64,000 nucleotides of DNA from Pseudomonadota bacterium (GTDB taxonomy: Bacteria; Pseudomonadota; Alphaproteobacteria; Rhodobacterales; Rhodobacteraceae). The translations under genes and the position numbers were made by a program. Location: assembly GCA_020161615.1 (NCBI GenBank), contig JAIUPD010000001.1, positions 248,001 to 312,000 on the forward strand, in the 5' to 3' direction. Under the pieces are notes generated by a model, which was given only the letters and a program-made list of their open reading frames with translations, was not told where the DNA came from and did not search any database. The stretch's first letter is position 1. The number at the start of each line of letters is the position of its first letter. Below, in pieces: positions 44,755-53,204 of the stretch.

Positions 44755-45693
44755 ATGAAGGGTCTTTCCTCGCGTGCCATCATCGGCACGTTCTACGCCC
44801 GGCTGGCCGTTGCCACGGCTGCCAGCTGGATCAACGGAATCTCGATGGAGTTCCAGTCCGATCAGGAATCCGAGACCTACAAATGGCTGGGCATGTCGCC
44901 GGCCATGCGGGAATGGGTGGGTGGCCGTCAGGCCAAGGGGCTGCGCGAGAACGGCATCACCGTCGTGAACAAGCCGTTCGAAGCCACGCTCGAAATCCCG
45001 CTCGACTGGATGCGCCGTGACAAGACCGGCCAGATCCAGGTGCGGGTCAACGAGATGGCGGCGCGGGCGGTGACGCATTGGCAGAGCCTGCTGTCGGGCC
45101 TGATCGCCAACGCCGAGACGGGGATCTGCTACGACGGGCAGTATTTCTTCGACACCGACCACGCTGAGGGGAAATCCGGCAGCCAGTCGAACGACATCAC
45201 GGTCGATATCTCGGCCGTGCCGGCGGTGCTTCATGGGACCCCCACCAATCCCTCGCCCGAAGAGATCCGCGCGATGGTCTTCGCAGGCGTCACGCAGATC
45301 CTGGGATTCAAGGACGATCAGGCGGAGCCGATGAACGAACTGGCGCGGCAGTTCCAGGTGCAGGTGCCGACGGCCTGGTTCACCAACGCCGCCGCCGCCC
45401 TGAAGAACCCGATCGTCGGCGGGGACACCAACACGGTCACCAGCCTCGACGGCTTCAGCTTCGATCTTGCGGTGAACCCGAGGCTCACCTGGACCGACAA
45501 GCTGGCCGTGTTCCGGTCGGACGGCGACACCAAGCCCTTCATCCGCCAGTCGGAAACGGGCGTCGAGGTCGATGCGATCGCCGAAGGCTCCGAACTGGAG
45601 TTCGAGCATCGCATGCACCATTACGGCATCTATGCCAGCCGCAACGTCGGCTATGGCTATTGGCAGCACGGCTGCCTGGTGCAGGCGGTCTGA
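44755..45693 (+). CDS. Major capsid protein, Mu gpT type
   Basis: 312 residues. It resembles Mu gpT rather than lambda gpE: ETYKWLGMSPAMREWVGGRQ near residue 40 and VVNKPFEATLEIPLDWMRRD near residue 75 match the gpT pattern of TYGWLG, EWVG and NKTFEGT..., and YDGQYFFDTDHAE near 140 matches the gpT YDGQNFFD box. It forms an HK97-fold shell. The gene is followed by small connector genes. This gives a mosaic with a lambda-type terminase, portal and protease. Confidence 0.9.
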   Translation: MKGLSSRAIIGTFYARLAVATAASWINGISMEFQSDQESETYKWLGMSPAMREWVGGRQAKGLRENGITVVNKPFEATLEIPLDWMRRDKTGQIQVRVNEMAARAVTHWQSLLSGLIANAETGICYDGQYFFDTDHAEGKSGSQSNDITVDISAVPAVLHGTPTNPSPEEIRAMVFAGVTQILGFKDDQAEPMNELARQFQVQVPTAWFTNAAAALKNPIVGGDTNTVTSLDGFSFDLAVNPRLTWTDKLAVFRSDGDTKPFIRQSETGVEVDAIAEGSELEFEHRMHHYGIYASRNVGYGYWQHGCLVQAV

Positions 45694-45695
45694 CC

Positions 45696-46130
45696 ATGAA
45701 ACAGATCCGCGTGATCGCGCCGCAGGGCGCGACGATCAGGGGGCCGGCCGTCCTGGCGCTGACGGCCGACCAGGCCAAGCGGCGGACCGGCATCCTGACG
45801 CCCGCGAAGGGCAAAGGTCGCTACCAGCTCGCCGCCGGCGTCAGCGCCATGTTCAAGCATGGCGAGGTGCTGGGCCTGGGCGTCGATGGTCTGGACCGGC
45901 TGAACCTGCAGCTGTTCGAGGACATCGATGCGGCTGAGAAGGCGGCCGCTGCCGCCAAGGCTGAGGCGGAAGCCAAAGCGGCGGCAGAGGCGGAAGCCCA
46001 GGCCAAGGCCGAAGCTGAAGCCAAGGCGGCGGCGGAGGCGGCTGAGAAGGCGGCGGCAGAGGCCAAGCCGGACGGCCATGCGGGCAATGGCACGCTGCCC
46101 CTCGGCGACGGCCAGGGCGCCGGGAAATGA
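45696..46130 (+). CDS. Small head protein with alanine/lysine/glutamate helix
   Basis: 144 residues. The N-terminal 75 residues are a small beta-rich domain (IRVIAPQGATIRGPAVLAL). The C-terminal half is a long helix made almost only of A, K and E (about residues 87-130), then a Gly-rich tail. It occupies the place of lambda FI, a DNA packaging stimulator, but no sequence similarity is evident. Its stop overlaps the next start. Confidence 0.6.
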   Translation: MKQIRVIAPQGATIRGPAVLALTADQAKRRTGILTPAKGKGRYQLAAGVSAMFKHGEVLGLGVDGLDRLNLQLFEDIDAAEKAAAAAKAEAEAKAAAEAEAQAKAEAEAKAAAEAAEKAAAEAKPDGHAGNGTLPLGDGQGAGK

Positions 46131-46441
46131 ACCCGATCTTCGCGGCGGATGCCGCCGCGATCTTCGACGGCCCCTTGTCCGTGGCGGCGATCTACACGCC
46201 CGCCACGGGCGCTCCCCTTCCGATCCGGGTCATTCCGTCGATTGGTGACCAGGCCCTGAGCTTCGCGAGCAGCAGCTTCGTCGCTGGGTCCGGCATTTTC
46301 CTTGTTCAGGTTGCTTCTGTGCCCGCACCTGCAGAGGGCGATGTCATTGCCATTGCTGAGGTCGGCGAGTTCCGCGTGCAGGGGCGGCCGGAACGTCATG
46401 AGCGGCGCCTCTGGTGGCGCGTGGAGGCGAAGCCGCTGTGA
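46127..46441 (+). CDS. Head-tail joining protein (gpFII-like)
   Basis: 104 residues, beta-rich, beginning NPIFAADAAAIFDGPLSVAA, then RVIPSIGDQALSF and a C-terminal FRVQGRPERHERRLWWRVEA. The opening with Ala/Asp pairs and the size match phage head-tail attachment proteins of the lambda FII (Gifsy-2) group. Overlaps both neighbours by 4 bases. Confidence 0.6.
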   Translation: MNPIFAADAAAIFDGPLSVAAIYTPATGAPLPIRVIPSIGDQALSFASSSFVAGSGIFLVQVASVPAPAEGDVIAIAEVGEFRVQGRPERHERRLWWRVEAKPL

Positions 46442-47082
46442 GGTTCAATCTGGTGATCGACGGCAGCTTTGCCGAGATCTTCAAGGGCGAGGAACGGGCG
46501 GCCCGCGTCGCCGTGCGCGGCGGCATCAAGGACGGGACCGAGCAGATCAAAGGGCTCTGGCGAGGCCAGGTGACCAGCGCCGGACTTGGAGACCGTCTGG
46601 CGCGCACCGTGCGATCAAACGTCTATCCGAACAAACCTTCGACCAACGCGGCAGGGCTCGTCTGGTCCCGAGCGCCGAAGATCATCGACGCCTTTGACCG
46701 GGGCGTCACGATCCGCTCGGCAGACGGGTTCTGGCTGGCGATCCCGACGCGGAACGTCCGCCTGTCCGGGGGCGCCAGAGGCCGCAAGATGACCCCCGCG
46801 GAATGGGAGCGCAAGAACAACCGGCGCCTGCATTTCGTCTACCAGAAGACGGGTCCCTCGTTCTTGGTAGACAAGGGCGGCGACCCGCTCAGGGACCGGA
46901 TCATGGGCCGCCGTGGCGTTCACCGCGCCGCTCGTCGGCGGAAATTCCGCGAGATCGGCGAGATCATCTTCATCCTCGTGCCTCAGGTACGCTTGAAAAA
47001 ACGCCTCGATCTGGAGCGCGATGCGCGCGCCGTCGGCAACCGTCTTCCCTCCCTTGTCGTCAGCAACTGGCCGAGGTCCTGA
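46438..47082 (+). CDS. DUF6441-like minor tail/connector protein
   Basis: 214 residues from GTG 46438, which overlaps the previous stop. The pattern GLWRGQVTSAGLGDRLARTV, then VYPNKPSTNAAGLVWSRAPK and PAEWERKNNRRLHFVYQKTG fits the DUF6441 family found in Rhodobacterales phages, in the place of HK97 gp10 or lambda Z tail-completion proteins. The function is inferred from position. The C-terminal extension (about 50 residues) is basic. Confidence 0.65.
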   Translation: MRFNLVIDGSFAEIFKGEERAARVAVRGGIKDGTEQIKGLWRGQVTSAGLGDRLARTVRSNVYPNKPSTNAAGLVWSRAPKIIDAFDRGVTIRSADGFWLAIPTRNVRLSGGARGRKMTPAEWERKNNRRLHFVYQKTGPSFLVDKGGDPLRDRIMGRRGVHRAARRRKFREIGEIIFILVPQVRLKKRLDLERDARAVGNRLPSLVVSNWPRS

Positions 47083-47507
47083 TGCGCAAATCCGAGACCA
47101 TCCTGCAGGCGCTGCTCGCGGCCCTCAGCGCGGCGGCGCCGAGCGGTGCCGCCGTTCACCGGAACGTGGCGGTTTCCCTGGATGTACCGCCGGCGGGCGT
47201 CCTCATTCTTCGAGATGGCGACGCCGGGGACCCGGAGGTCCTCTTGTCGCCGCTCACCTTTCTTTTCGACCATGCGGCCGAGATCGACGTGATCACCGAG
47301 GGCGATGATCGGGACAACCGGTTCGACGTCCTCGTGACCGCGGTCTCTGGCGTCCTGCAGGCTGACCCGACGCTGGGGGGCCTCTGCGACTGGGCCGAGG
47401 CGCGGGCCCCGGTCCCGGTCGATCTGGCGGAGGCCGGCACCGACAGCTTCAAGGCCGCCACCCTCGTCGTCGTTCTTTCCTACGCCACGACCTCACCGGT
47501 CGGTTAA
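47082..47507 (+). CDS. Tail terminator/completion-like protein
   Basis: 141 residues. Helix 1 (SETILQALLAALSAAAPSGA) followed by beta strands (VLILRDGDAGDPEVLLSPL, FLFDHAAEIDVITEGDDRDN) and a C-terminal ATLVVVLSYATTSP is the pattern of small tail terminator proteins (gpU-like), which sit just before the tail tube gene, as here. The assignment depends on gene order. It overlaps its upstream neighbour (TGATG). Confidence 0.6.
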   Translation: MRKSETILQALLAALSAAAPSGAAVHRNVAVSLDVPPAGVLILRDGDAGDPEVLLSPLTFLFDHAAEIDVITEGDDRDNRFDVLVTAVSGVLQADPTLGGLCDWAEARAPVPVDLAEAGTDSFKAATLVVVLSYATTSPVG

Positions 47508-47522
47508 CCACAGGAGACACCT

Positions 47523-48461
47523 ATGGCACGTGCTCACGGCGCGCGGTCGCAAGCCGCTTTCGCCTTCGAATCCACCTATGGCACCCCGCCAGCGAACGGA
47601 TTCACCAAGATCCCTTTCGCGACCTGCAACCTCGGCGCCGTCCAGGGGCTGCTGGATAACGAGCTGCTGGGCTATGGCCGTGATCCGCTCGATCCGACGC
47701 AGGACGTGATCAACGTCGACGGCGACATCGCGGTTCCGGTCGATGCGCGCTTCTTCGGGCTCTGGCTCAAGGCGCTGTTCGGCACTCCGGTCACCACCGG
47801 GACGGAGCCGGAGTTCACCCATGTCTTCAAGACGGGCAACTGGTCGTTGCCCAGCGTGGCGCTGGAGATCGGTCTTCCGGATGTCCCCAGCTTCGCGATG
47901 AACGCTGGGATCCGCGCCAACGAGATGTCGATCTCGATGACCCGCAGCGGCCAGCTGACCGCCGGTTTGTCGCTGATCGGTCAGTCCGAGACCCTCGCGA
48001 CCAGTGCGCAGAGCGGCACCCTGGCGACGATGGACCTGCTGCGCTTCGGCCAGTTCCACGGTTATGTGAACCGGGAGGGCGCCGCCCTGGCGGCCGTCAC
48101 CGGCGCGACGGTGCGTTATTCGAATGGCCTCGAGCGGATCGAAACCATCCGCGCCGATGGCCTGATCGAGGCGGCGGATCCCGGCATGGCGGCGATGACC
48201 GGCCAGCTGGTGACGCGCTTCGACTCGACCACGCTGCTGTCGCAGGCGATTTCCGGCGCCCCCTGCAGCCTGGAGTTCGGCTGGTCCCGGCCAGGTGCCA
48301 GTCTCAAGGTCGAGGTCCACGAGGTCTATCTGCCCCGGCCAAAGCGCGAGCTGTCGGGACCGCAGGGGGTGCAGGCGAGTTTCGACTGGCAGGCAGCCCT
48401 GAACGCGGCCGAGGGCTGCATGGCGACCGTGACGCTGGCCAATGACGTGGAGACCTATTGA
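47523..48461 (+). CDS. Phage tail tube protein
   Basis: 312 residues. The opening RAHGARSQAAFAFESTYGTP followed by FTKIPFATCNLG, then FTHVFKTGNWSLPSVALEIG and ASFDWQAALNAAEGCMATVT is characteristic of major tail (tube) proteins of long-tailed phages. Its place before the frameshifted chaperone pair and the tape measure fits. Probably the most abundant tail protein. Confidence 0.88.
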   Translation: MARAHGARSQAAFAFESTYGTPPANGFTKIPFATCNLGAVQGLLDNELLGYGRDPLDPTQDVINVDGDIAVPVDARFFGLWLKALFGTPVTTGTEPEFTHVFKTGNWSLPSVALEIGLPDVPSFAMNAGIRANEMSISMTRSGQLTAGLSLIGQSETLATSAQSGTLATMDLLRFGQFHGYVNREGAALAAVTGATVRYSNGLERIETIRADGLIEAADPGMAAMTGQLVTRFDSTTLLSQAISGAPCSLEFGWSRPGASLKVEVHEVYLPRPKRELSGPQGVQASFDWQAALNAAEGCMATVTLANDVETY

Positions 48462-48847
48462 TGCTGCGCCTCAACCTCAGCCGCGAACCGGCCTGGCACG
48501 ATCTGGGCCATGGCGTGCGCCTGCTTTGCGCGCCGATCACCACCGCGGTGCGCTACCAGGTGCGCCACGATCCGCAGGTCGTCGCCTTGCGCGGCGAAAC
48601 CGTCGATGAGGACGGCCTGCCTGTGCTCGACGATCTCGGCCGCGCCTTGGTGGCCCTGGCTGCCGCGAAGGCCATGGCCAAAGCCATCGTGCTGGATTGG
48701 GAAGGGGTCGGCGATGCCGAGGGCAATCCGGCGGCACTGTGCCCTGAAGGCATCGATGCGCTGCTCGACATCCAGATCTTCTTCATCGCCTTCCAGCTGA
48801 AAGTGGTCGCACAGGCCGATCTGTTGGTCACGGAAAAAAACGTCTGA
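48461..48847 (+). CDS. Tail assembly chaperone, upstream frame (gpG-like)
   Basis: 128 residues. It ends just after the slippery sequence A-AAA-AAC (48835-48841), stopping with TGA at 48845-48847. Helical content (GRALVALAAAKAMAKAIVLD; LDIQIFFIAFQLKVV) fits a tail chaperone that coats the tape measure protein. Like lambda G it lies between the tail tube and tape measure genes. Most ribosomes make this short form; a fraction should shift and make the G-GT-like fusion. Confidence 0.85.
   Translation: MLRLNLSREPAWHDLGHGVRLLCAPITTAVRYQVRHDPQVVALRGETVDEDGLPVLDDLGRALVALAAAKAMAKAIVLDWEGVGDAEGNPAALCPEGIDALLDIQIFFIAFQLKVVAQADLLVTEKNV
48835..48841 (+). promoter_or_regulatory. Programmed -1 frameshift slippery site
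   Basis: A AAA AAC in the zero frame of the upstream gene (codons GAA AAA AAC), the standard X XXY YYZ heptamer. After a -1 slip the reading frame continues with CGT CTG AGC to a stop at 49168-49170. Confidence 0.85.
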
Positions 48848-49170
48848 GCGCCCTCGCCGCCTGGCACTACGGCGGGGGCGATGACTATTGCGCGGGCTGC
48901 TCTGGCCTGTGCGACGAGTGCCCAAGGCTGGTGAGCCGCCCGCAGACGGTCGAGGGTCATGAGGTCTGGGACCTCGCCATGAAGCTCGGCGGGCAGCTCA
49001 GGGTCGTCGGCGGTGGTCTTGGTCGATCGCGGATCATCGGCTTCGACATGACGGCCGCCATGGCGCTGGCGCGCGCCCTGGAGATCGACCGCAAGGCAGC
49101 GGCAGAGCTGCTGCCGGTGATCGAGGCGCAGATGGTGCGAGAGTTCAACGGGGGTGAACAGGATGGCTGA
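48841..49170 (+). CDS. Tail assembly chaperone, downstream frame (gpGT-like)
   Basis: 109 residues that should be made only as a fusion with the upstream frame (about 236 residues in total). Evidence: the frame is open from before the slippery site, and the part before GTG 48931 encodes a cysteine motif CAGCSGLCDEC (CxxC-x3-CxxC, codons from 48889) that an independent start at 48931 would lose. The rest (HEVWDLAMKLGGQLRVVGG; MTAAMALARALEIDRKAAAE) is helical. In lambda, GT binds the tape measure and recruits the tail tube protein. The motif may bind zinc. Confidence 0.8.
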   Translation, partial: RLSALAAWHYGGGDDYCAGCSGLCDECPRLVSRPQTVEGHEVWDLAMKLGGQLRVVGGGLGRSRIIGFDMTAAMALARALEIDRKAAAELLPVIEAQMVREFNGGEQDG

Positions 49171-51469
49171 GAAGCGGGTCTCCGTCCGGCTCGTCGCCGA
49201 AGGGGGCGGGCAGTTCCGGGCGGAACTGGAGGCAACGGGCGCGGCAGGCGACCGCTCGTTTTCCCGGGCGCAGGAAAGCGCCCAGGTCTTCAGCACCGAA
49301 ATGGAGCGCCTGCGCCAGAAGCACGATCCTCTCTATGCGGCGTCGAAGCGCTACGAAACCCAGCTCGAGGAACTGAACCGGGCCCAGACGCTGGGTATCC
49401 AGATCGTGGGCGGCTACGAGGCCCGCCTCGAGCAGCTGAATGCCGAATACGCCCGCCTGTCGACCGCAACGCAGGTTGGCGTCGGGCAGCTGGGGCTCAT
49501 GTCGCGCGGCGCGGGCGGCTTGTCCGCCGCATTGGGCCGGTCGGCGCCAGTCATCCAGCAGGCGAGCTATCAGGTCCAGGACTTCGCCGTTCAAGTCGCC
49601 TCGGGAACCGATGTTTCGCGCGCTTTCGCGCAGCAGGCGCCCCAGCTGGTCAGCGCGCTCGGACCGGTCGGCGGCCGGTTTGCTGCGGTGGCTGGCCTGA
49701 TCGGCGTTGCCATCGCCGTCGGCGTGCCGCTGATCGCCATGCTCGCCAGCACGGGCGAGGAAGCCAAAAGCCTCGACGAACAGCTTGAGGATCTCGAAGG
49801 CGCGGTCGATTCCTACCGCAACGCAGTCGAGGCGGCGAGCGCGCCGACGTCCGACCTGGAGGAGCGCTTCGGCACCGCAACGGCTGCAGCCCGGGAACTG
49901 CTGTTGGTCGAGCGCGAGATCGCCCGCGTCGATGCACTGGAGCGCATGCGGTCCACGCTCACGTCGATCGCCCAGCAATACGGGACCTTCCAGGCCTCGA
50001 CGGGCGATGCCGAATGGGTGACCAGTCCCATTGAAGAGACCTTTGCCCGTGTGCGCGAAACGCTGACGGGCCTCTCGCGCGAGGACGTGCCAGAGGTCGT
50101 GGCAGCACTGCGTCGGCTGAGCGAGGCCTCGGGTCCGGACGAGGCGGTCGAGGCTTCCCGCGCCCTGCTGGATCTGCTGACCAGTACGCTCGGCCCCTTT
50201 GAAAGCATGAGCGAAGAGGCGCGGACGCTCTACCGCAACGTGCGCCAGGCCGGCGAGGATGCTGCGACACTGCAGGGGGCCGCCGAAGGGGCTGGTGGCG
50301 CGCTCGCCGCTGCCGCGGCCGAGGCGCGGCGCATTGCGGACGCCCTGGACCGGGCCGTCGGTGCCGCCGCCGATCTGGCAGCGCAAAGCGTCACGGACCT
50401 TGAGCGGGCGCGCATCGAATATGAGTTCCGCGACGACCCGATTGGCCGGGCAAGGGCATTGGCTGCGGCGGAGTTCGACGCCCGGACGGCCTTCGACGGT
50501 GCGATGCCGGACGGCGCCCGGCGTCAGATGGAGCAGGATCGTGAGGCGGCGCTCAACAACGCGGAAGCGATTGCCCGCTACGTCGAAGCGACCCGGGAAT
50601 GGCGATCGCAGCAACGCGATGCCGATCGAGCCGGGCGTCGCGACGCAAGGGCCGAGGATCAGTTCTCCCGGGAGATGGCCGAGCAGATCGAGGCGGCGCA
50701 GTTGCAGCTCGATCTGGTCGGCCGCTCGACCGAGGCGATCGCAGAGCTTACCGCGCGGCAGGAGCTGCTGAACGACGCCCGTCGGCGCGGGCTCGATCTG
50801 GACCGTGTCGTCGGCGAGAACGGCGAGACGCTGATCGAGCAAATTGACCGGCAGGCCGCCGCCATGGGGCGCCTGGCGCTGCAGACAGAGCAGGCGAGCG
50901 AGCGGTCGAGCTTTTTCACCGATATCCAGACCGACCTGCAGGAAGGGTTGCTCGACGCGATCACCGAGGGCGAGAATTTCGAGGACACGTTGGGCAACGT
51001 GGCCAAGGCGCTGGAGCGGGCTGCCTATCAGGCGCTGCTCTTCGGAGAGGGTCCGCTCGCCAACCTGTTTGGCGGTGGCGGAAAGGGCGGCGGCGGCCTG
51101 CTTGGCGGTATCCTGGCCGGTATCTTTCATTCGGGGGGTACTGTCGGCGGCACGTCGATGAGCCGGCAAGTTTCGCCGCTGGTTTTTGCCGACGCGGAAC
51201 GGATGCATGACGGCGCTTACCTCGGGCTCAGGCACGACGAAGTGCCGGCGATCCTGCAGAAAGGAGAGCGGGTGCTCTCGCGCGCCGAGGTCGCCGGTGC
51301 CGGCAACCAGTCGGCACCGGCGTCGATCATTATCAATGTCGAAGGCGCCAATGGCGATCAGCATGTGATGGACCTGGTCCGCGAGGGGGTCAGCCAGGGC
51401 CTCGAACTCTATGATCGCCGTCTGCCGGACCGTGTGTCTCAAATCCAGCGAAACCCGAGGGCGCGCTAA
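49163..51469 (+). CDS. Tail length tape measure protein
   Basis: 768 residues. The N-terminal domain (EKRVSVRLVAEGGGQFRAEL) and long charged coiled coils are interrupted by a hydrophobic membrane segment (VAGLIGVAIAVGVPLIAML, about residues 175-195). The C-terminus carries a glycine-rich region (LFGGGGKGGGGLLGGILAG) and the segment GAYLGLRHDEVPAILQKGE then RVLSRAEV that ends many tape measures. By the usual rule of 0.15 nm per residue the tail would be about 115 nm. ATG 49163 is preferred to GTG 49154. Confidence 0.92.
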   Translation: MAEKRVSVRLVAEGGGQFRAELEATGAAGDRSFSRAQESAQVFSTEMERLRQKHDPLYAASKRYETQLEELNRAQTLGIQIVGGYEARLEQLNAEYARLSTATQVGVGQLGLMSRGAGGLSAALGRSAPVIQQASYQVQDFAVQVASGTDVSRAFAQQAPQLVSALGPVGGRFAAVAGLIGVAIAVGVPLIAMLASTGEEAKSLDEQLEDLEGAVDSYRNAVEAASAPTSDLEERFGTATAAARELLLVEREIARVDALERMRSTLTSIAQQYGTFQASTGDAEWVTSPIEETFARVRETLTGLSREDVPEVVAALRRLSEASGPDEAVEASRALLDLLTSTLGPFESMSEEARTLYRNVRQAGEDAATLQGAAEGAGGALAAAAAEARRIADALDRAVGAAADLAAQSVTDLERARIEYEFRDDPIGRARALAAAEFDARTAFDGAMPDGARRQMEQDREAALNNAEAIARYVEATREWRSQQRDADRAGRRDARAEDQFSREMAEQIEAAQLQLDLVGRSTEAIAELTARQELLNDARRRGLDLDRVVGENGETLIEQIDRQAAAMGRLALQTEQASERSSFFTDIQTDLQEGLLDAITEGENFEDTLGNVAKALERAAYQALLFGEGPLANLFGGGGKGGGGLLGGILAGIFHSGGTVGGTSMSRQVSPLVFADAERMHDGAYLGLRHDEVPAILQKGERVLSRAEVAGAGNQSAPASIIINVEGANGDQHVMDLVREGVSQGLELYDRRLPDRVSQIQRNPRAR

Positions 51470-52122
51470 TGGCACTGTCGTTTCCGCTGCCGCAGGAGGC
51501 CTTCTTCGCGGGCCTGCCGGTCAGCGAATGCACCTTTCATCTGCCTTCGAACCTGAGTGTCAGCCGGACGCGGGGCGGAGGCATTCGTACGGCAACCCGA
51601 GGCGTGCGGCTCTGGACCGGCCAGATCGTCATTCCACCGCGCCGCTTTGCGGAAGTCGCCGGGATCGAGGCGCAGATTTCTGTCCTCTCGGAGGCTGGTC
51701 GTAGTTTTCTGGCGCATCCGCTGCCGCTTTGGGCGCCGATTTCGGATCCTTCCGGCGCGGCGCTCGCGGGATTCTCGCCGGTCATTTACGCGCTGCAGGA
51801 GGGGGGGCGCGAGCTGCGCATTGCCGGTCTGCCGGCCGGCTTCGCGCTGACCCCGGGCGACATGCTGGGCTGGACCTATGGCAGCAATCCGACCCGCTAT
51901 GCCCTGCATCGGCTGGTTGGCGTGGCTGTAGCAAGCGAGGCGGGCGTCACGCCTCTGGTCGAGGTGACGCCGCCGATTCGGCCCGGAGTAGCGACCGGTG
52001 CCGCTGTTTCGCTGGTCAAACCGCCCGTCAAGGCGGTCCTGATCCCGGGGCAGGGCAGCAAGACCCGTCGTCGAGTCTTTACCGACGGCCTCACCCTCGA
52101 TTTCATCCAGACCCTGAGCTGA
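51469..52122 (+). CDS. Minor tail (distal tail) protein
   Basis: 217 residues, beta-rich. RLWTGQIVIPPRRFAEVAGI near residue 45 and LQEGGRELRIAGLPAGFALT, then PGDMLGWTYGSNPTRYAL resemble tail-tip adaptor proteins between tube and hub. The TAATG overlap with the tape measure gene and the place before the hub-like gene support this. The exact family is not certain. Confidence 0.7.
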   Translation: MALSFPLPQEAFFAGLPVSECTFHLPSNLSVSRTRGGGIRTATRGVRLWTGQIVIPPRRFAEVAGIEAQISVLSEAGRSFLAHPLPLWAPISDPSGAALAGFSPVIYALQEGGRELRIAGLPAGFALTPGDMLGWTYGSNPTRYALHRLVGVAVASEAGVTPLVEVTPPIRPGVATGAAVSLVKPPVKAVLIPGQGSKTRRRVFTDGLTLDFIQTLS

Positions 52123-52125
52123 TCC

Positions 52126-52794
52126 ATGCGAAACCTCCCCTCGGCCGTCGCCGCGCATCTTGCAGCGGCCGGTACCGGCATGCACGTCGAGATACTGGTC
52201 TGGCTGGTGGCCCGGGACCGTGCGACGGGCGCGCCTGAGCCGTTCGGCTTCTGGACCGGCGCCGATCACCAGGTCATCACTGTCGCGGGCGAGGGCCGCA
52301 CCTATTATGGGGCGGGGGCGCTCCTTGAGGTGGATCCGGTCACCTCCTCCACGGCGCAGCTGTCGCGCAGCTGGCAGTTCAAGGTCTCGCAGCTCGACCC
52401 GATTGTCGCGGAAGCCGTGCGCACCTACGACGCCCGCCTTGCGCCCGTCGAGGTGCACGAATGGCACTGGAATCCCGAGACCAACCTGCCGCTGGCCGAG
52501 CCGGTGCGCGTGATCCGCGGCACCGTCATGGATCTGTCGGTGCCGACGCCCCCGGCAGGGCAGCAGGCCGAGGCCACCGTACGGATCGTGACCGATGCCT
52601 GGCGCCTCACGCGCGGTCTGCCGCTGATGCGCTCGCATGAGGCGCTGCTGGCGCGCACCGCTGGCGCCGATAGCTTCCGTCGCTACGGCAATCTGACCGG
52701 CGTCTCAGTTGCCTGGGGGGAGCGCACGGCCTCGGGCAAGGACCTCCTTGGCGGCGCCAGCGCCGCGCCAGCCTGGACCGGCGGCAACCGATGA
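52126..52794 (+). CDS. Tail-tip / hub-associated protein
   Basis: 222 residues. The N-terminus NLPSAVAAHLAAAGTGMHVE resembles DUF2163-type hub proteins, and FGFWTGADHQVITVAGEGRT with VRVIRGTVMDLSVPTPPAG forms a beta-rich body. The C-terminus (YGNLTGVSVAWGERTASGKD) fits phage tail-tip proteins. The next gene overlaps its stop by ATGA. Confidence 0.65.
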   Translation: MRNLPSAVAAHLAAAGTGMHVEILVWLVARDRATGAPEPFGFWTGADHQVITVAGEGRTYYGAGALLEVDPVTSSTAQLSRSWQFKVSQLDPIVAEAVRTYDARLAPVEVHEWHWNPETNLPLAEPVRVIRGTVMDLSVPTPPAGQQAEATVRIVTDAWRLTRGLPLMRSHEALLARTAGADSFRRYGNLTGVSVAWGERTASGKDLLGGASAAPAWTGGNR

Positions 52795-53204
52795 TCCGTA
52801 AGACCCCCGGCTGGCAGGCGCGACTGGCGGCCTGCCTCGCGGCCTCGGCGCGATCCGACTTTGCGCTCGGTCAGCTCGATTGCGCCCTGCACGGCGCCTC
52901 GGCGCTGGCGGCAATGACCGGCGTTGACCTGGCCGCGCCCTATCGCGGCCGCTACCGCACCCTGCTCGGCGGGCTGCGGCACCTGCGGCGCGACGGCTAT
53001 GCCGATCACATCGCTCTCGCCGCGGCGCATCTGCGCCAGCGCGACCCGGGTGAGGCGCCCCGGCCGGGCGACCTGGCCGTGGTCGAGACCGACGCGGGGC
53101 CCGCGCTCGGCGTCGTGCAGGGGGCGTCACTCTACCTCCGCAGCCCCGCGGGGCTGGGTCTGCTGCCCGTGAGCCGGGCCTCCATCATCTTCGAGGTGCC
53201 GTAA
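52791..53204 (+). CDS. DUF6950/NlpC-P60-like tail protein
   Basis: 137 residues. FALGQLDCALHGASALAAMTG with VDLAAPYRGRYRTLLGG is the pattern of DUF6950 and of NlpC/P60-like tail-tip peptidases, in which the Asp-Cys pair (Cys-31 region) supplies the catalytic cysteine. A histidine near PGDLAVVETDAGPALGVVQG, usual for the active protease, is not evident, so the enzyme may be inactive and purely structural. It overlaps both neighbours. Confidence 0.65.
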   Translation: MIRKTPGWQARLAACLAASARSDFALGQLDCALHGASALAAMTGVDLAAPYRGRYRTLLGGLRHLRRDGYADHIALAAAHLRQRDPGEAPRPGDLAVVETDAGPALGVVQGASLYLRSPAGLGLLPVSRASIIFEVP

